Source of the DNA: Synergistaceae bacterium | Lineage (GTDB): Bacteria > Synergistota > Synergistia > Synergistales > Aminobacteriaceae | DNA length: 6,359 bases | Reading direction: 5' to 3' | NCBI GenBank assembly: GCA_031270755.1 | Contig: JAISWV010000392.1 | Span: forward strand, 1 to 6,359 | Part shown: positions 5,134-6,359 of the stretch, one piece after another | Position numbering within the stretch: the first letter of the stretch is position 1 | How the letters are laid out: every line of letters begins with the position of its first letter | Program-made: the position numbers and the translations under genes | The notes under the pieces: generated by a model | Database searches by the model: none | The model's input: the letters and a program-made list of their open reading frames with translations, nothing else | What the model was told of the DNA's origin: nothing

Positions 5134-5354
5134 TTGACTGCCTCCAACATGATTTTTTCTCCTTCGCGCCTGCTTAAGGCAATCATCGTGTCCCGGCTGT
5201 ACAATAAGATGGGCTGGCGTTTATCGCTCCGTAGTATTTCCACGGGGCAGCCCGGTGTCAAGCCGATGGCGGTGATGCGGGACAGGAATCGCGCCTCGCC
5301 GCGTATTTTCCTTATTGCGCAAATTTGTCCTTTCTTCGCCTCTGCCATTGTCAT
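5130..5354 (-). CDS. feoA: FeoA, small SH3-like partner of FeoB
   Basis: This 74-residue FeoA-domain protein has the family's core: a KKGQICAIRKIRGEARFLSR strand-loop, ITAIGLTPGCPVEIL, and the final segment DTMIALSRREGEKIML. FeoA is a cytoplasmic SH3-fold protein needed for full FeoB activity. I chose ATG 5354 because AGGAGGGA lies 5 bases upstream. The frame could extend to a TTG at 5387, but that region contains the palindrome at 5375-5388 and the ribosome binding site itself. The stop codon overlaps the feoB start by four bases, so the two are translationally coupled. Confidence 0.95.
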   Translation of the reverse strand: MTMAEAKKGQICAIRKIRGEARFLSRITAIGLTPGCPVEILRSDKRQPILLYSRDTMIALSRREGEKIMLEAVK

Positions 5355-5374
5355 ACTTATCCCTCCTTGATTTT

Positions 5375-5388
5375 TTTGTTCGAACAAA
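5375..5388. promoter_or_regulatory. Perfect palindrome upstream of feoA, candidate operator
   Basis: TTTGTTCGAACAAA is a perfect 14-bp palindrome located 7 bases upstream of the feoA ribosome binding site (5361-5368). It does not resemble the classical Fur or DtxR boxes and differs from the AAGGTACCTT palindromes of the other MarR gene. Size and symmetry suit a MarR or other winged-helix dimer. The adjacent AdcR-like MarR is the nearest candidate, but this is inference. Confidence 0.5.
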
Positions 5389-5465
5389 CTTATTCACAAA
5401 AACCCCTGATTCATGTTCGGATACATTGTGCGCCGAAGGTTATGCGAGAAAATTATTTATTTTAT

Positions 5466-5493
5466 TTTATAGCCGCTAAAACATAAATCCAAA
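5466..5493 (-). promoter_or_regulatory. Possible promoter of the feo operon
   Basis: On the minus strand TTTGGA (5493-5488) and TATAAA (5471-5466) are 16 bases apart, about 110 bases before feoA and just past the stop of the upstream MarR gene. The -35 match is imperfect. No better promoter is apparent closer to feoA, so read-through from the MarR gene is also possible. Confidence 0.3.
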
Positions 5494-5513
5494 AAAATTT
5501 GAGTGCCGCGTCT

Positions 5514-5954
5514 CTATGCCTTTCGCGAAATGACAGGTTCACATGCGCTTATAATCGTATCCATAAATTTCATGATAGCCTGTATGTCCCTTTCGGTGGC
5601 CTGATCCTCCACGAAATCAAAAAAAGTAGCGTTGATTCTTGCGTGATGCTCCCTATGACCTTCAAGGGTTTTCAATCCCAAATCAGTCAGGCGGAAATAA
5701 ACCTCTTTTTTATTCTTGGGAATTTGATAATTTTCGACCAGCGCCTTATCGAGCAGCTTTCTTGCCACCTGAGAAATCGCGCCGTTGGTCAGGCCGAGGA
5801 TTTTCGACAACTCGCTGGCATTGGCGCCTTCATGGTTATAGATGGTCTCAAGCAAATGCACTTCCGCGTGGTATATCTTGAACCCAATGCCGTAATCCCG
5901 CGCCGTTTTCATTTCATCGGATAGCACGCTCAACATCTTATACAGTTTTTCCAT
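5514..5954 (-). CDS. MarR-family regulator, AdcR-like (putative metal sensor)
   Basis: This 146-residue winged-helix protein has a full MarR fold: an N-terminal dimerisation helix, ASELSKILGLTNGAISQVAR as helix-turn-helix (about 46-65), a wing with KNKKEVYFRLTDLG, and C-terminal dimerisation helices. His and Glu residues fall where zinc-sensing AdcR/ZitR proteins have ligands: H29, E31 and H33 before helix 2, and HREHH (H100, H103, H104) with an HxxxH after the wing. Zinc or another divalent metal as effector is therefore likely but not proven. I chose ATG 5954: AGGA lies 8 bases upstream, and the promoter at 5993-6021 places the transcript start near 5986, too close for the alternative starts at 5984 (GTG), 5981 and possibly 5973 (ATG). 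It sits upstream of feoA in the same direction and divergent from the ArsR-type gene. The 3' end runs into a T7 tract without a strong hairpin. Confidence 0.9.
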   Translation of the reverse strand: MEKLYKMLSVLSDEMKTARDYGIGFKIYHAEVHLLETIYNHEGANASELSKILGLTNGAISQVARKLLDKALVENYQIPKNKKEVYFRLTDLGLKTLEGHREHHARINATFFDFVEDQATERDIQAIMKFMDTIISACEPVISRKA

Positions 5955-5992
5955 AAGCTCATTCCTGACATCCATAAGCATCACCGAAAATT

Positions 5993-6021
5993 ATTATATA
6001 GTGACTAAAAAATAATGTCAA
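5993..6021 (-). promoter_or_regulatory. Consensus promoter of the AdcR-like MarR gene with a small palindrome
   Basis: On the minus strand TTGACA (6021-6016) and TATAAT (5998-5993), both exact, are 17 bases apart. The palindrome TAGT-C-ACTA (5999-6007) touches the -10 box inside the spacer and is a candidate operator for autoregulation. The predicted transcript start near 5986 supports the downstream ATG at 5954. Confidence 0.75.
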
Positions 6022-6127
6022 TAGAAATGTATGGCTTCGCAAACATGAAACTGTTTTACCTCGGCGTCTTTAAAACTTTAACGTTTACAAAAAAAACCTA
6101 TAGACATTCCAAACGCGAAACAAGGAC

Positions 6128-6156
6128 TTGACAGATAGCAAAATGGATTGTATAGT
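6128..6156 (+). promoter_or_regulatory. Promoter of the ArsR/CadC-type gene
   Basis: TTGACA (6128-6133) and TATAGT (6151-6156) are 17 bases apart. The predicted start near 6163 falls inside the candidate operator at 6156-6171 and leaves a leader of about 27 bases ahead of ATG 6190. Confidence 0.75.
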
Positions 6157-6171
6157 TGAGCATATATTCAA
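6156..6171. promoter_or_regulatory. Candidate ArsR/SmtB-type operator
   Basis: TTGAGCATATATTCAA is an imperfect 16-bp inverted repeat (12 of 16 positions symmetric), starting directly after the -10 box. The TGA...TCA spacing is close to the TGAA-N6-TTCA form of SmtB/CzrA/CadC operators, and its position over the start site fits repression. Confidence 0.45.
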
Positions 6172-6189
6172 TCATAAGGAGGACATTTG

Positions 6190-6359
6190 ATGAAAAGCCT
6201 AGCTCCCGATTCCGACAGATGCGACTGCAACATCATCCACGAAGAGGTGGTCGCCGAGGTGCGCGCGAAAATGCCGGACGAGGAAGTGCTGATGGACCTG
6301 GCGGACTTGTTCAAGGTGTTCGGAGATTCCACGCGGGTGAGAATTCTTTCCGCGCTGCA
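6190..6359 (+). CDS. ArsR/SmtB-family metalloregulator, CadC-like, 5' part (runs off window)
   Basis: The first 56 codons of an ArsR-family repressor are visible. ATG 6190 has AAGGAGG 7 bases upstream. The N-terminus has C11, C13 and H17 in CDCNIIHEEVV, resembling the N-terminal thiolate-rich metal site of CadC. It is followed by LMDLADLFKVFGDSTRVRIL, the signature first helices of the winged helix (the KxxGDxTRxxIL block). Such proteins release DNA when they bind Cd, Pb, Zn or related ions and usually control an adjacent P-type ATPase or other efflux gene. That gene would be expected to the right, outside the window. The central Cys (ELCVCD-type) motif cannot be checked because of the truncation. 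Confidence 0.9.
   Translation, partial: MKSLAPDSDRCDCNIIHEEVVAEVRAKMPDEEVLMDLADLFKVFGDSTRVRILSAL

Larger units (their letters stand above)
5985..6189. other. Divergent intergenic control region between the MarR and ArsR genes
   Basis: About 205 bases of AT-rich DNA with back-to-back promoters: 5993-6021 on the minus strand and 6128-6156 on the plus strand. The 105 bases between the two -35 boxes hold no clear gene. A 38-codon plus frame starting at 6015 lacks a ribosome binding site. No strong additional palindrome was seen. Confidence 0.6.

Noticed and set aside
5355..5387. N-terminal extension of FeoA to a TTG start (extra 11 residues)
   Set aside because: The extension contains the palindrome and the AGGAGGGA ribosome binding site of ATG 5354, so the shorter form is far more likely.
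6015..6131. 38-codon plus frame in the divergent MarR/ArsR region
   Set aside because: No ribosome binding site, overlaps the MarR -35 box and the ArsR -35 box, and has a basic low-complexity end.

Overview
The window holds a locus of iron transport and metal-type regulators. The organism looks like an anaerobic, probably diderm bacterium: there is an Aas-type acyl-ACP synthetase, a Firmicutes-like feoA-feoB-feoC operon, strong AGGAGG ribosome binding sites and near-consensus sigma70-type promoters. Coding DNA is GC-rich, most strongly in the first gene, and intergenic DNA is AT-rich. Synergistota or Negativicutes would fit, but this is a low-confidence guess from gene style, not a search result.

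Layout. Bases 3-695 (+) are the 3' end of an acyl-[ACP] synthetase (Aas C-terminal half). Bases 696-1217 have no confident gene. They hold two tiny minus-strand reading frames (one without a normal start codon), a plus-strand remnant frame, and a hairpin with inverted repeats that resembles the end of an IS200/IS605-type element. All intact genes from 1218 to 5954 run on the minus strand. In transcription order they are: an AdcR-like MarR regulator (5954-5514); feoA (5354-5130); feoB (5133-3232, ATGA overlap with feoA); a FeoC-like Cys-rich winged-helix protein (3215-2904); a 24-residue reading frame overlapping the feoC stop (2910-2836); a second MarR regulator with a His-rich tail (2638-1997); and a DtxR-family regulator (1877-1218). 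At the right edge an ArsR/CadC-type metal sensor starts at 6190 (+) and runs off the window, divergent from the first MarR gene.

How they may work together. FeoB is the membrane ferrous-iron (or other divalent metal) permease. FeoA and FeoC are its small cytoplasmic partners. Four regulators of three families that commonly sense metals (MarR/AdcR, DtxR, ArsR/SmtB, plus a MarR with 12 His in a 29-residue tail) surround it. The regulatory DNA is readable: the His-tail MarR gene has a TTGACA-16-TATAAT promoter carrying two AAGGTACCTT palindromes; feoA has a perfect 14-bp palindrome just upstream of its ribosome binding site; the AdcR-like MarR and ArsR genes have their own divergent promoters, each with a candidate operator. 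The most interesting points are the dual-palindrome promoter paired with the His-rich MarR, the unlabelled microprotein frame at the end of the feo operon, and the density of metal regulators. No tRNA, rRNA or CRISPR array was seen.
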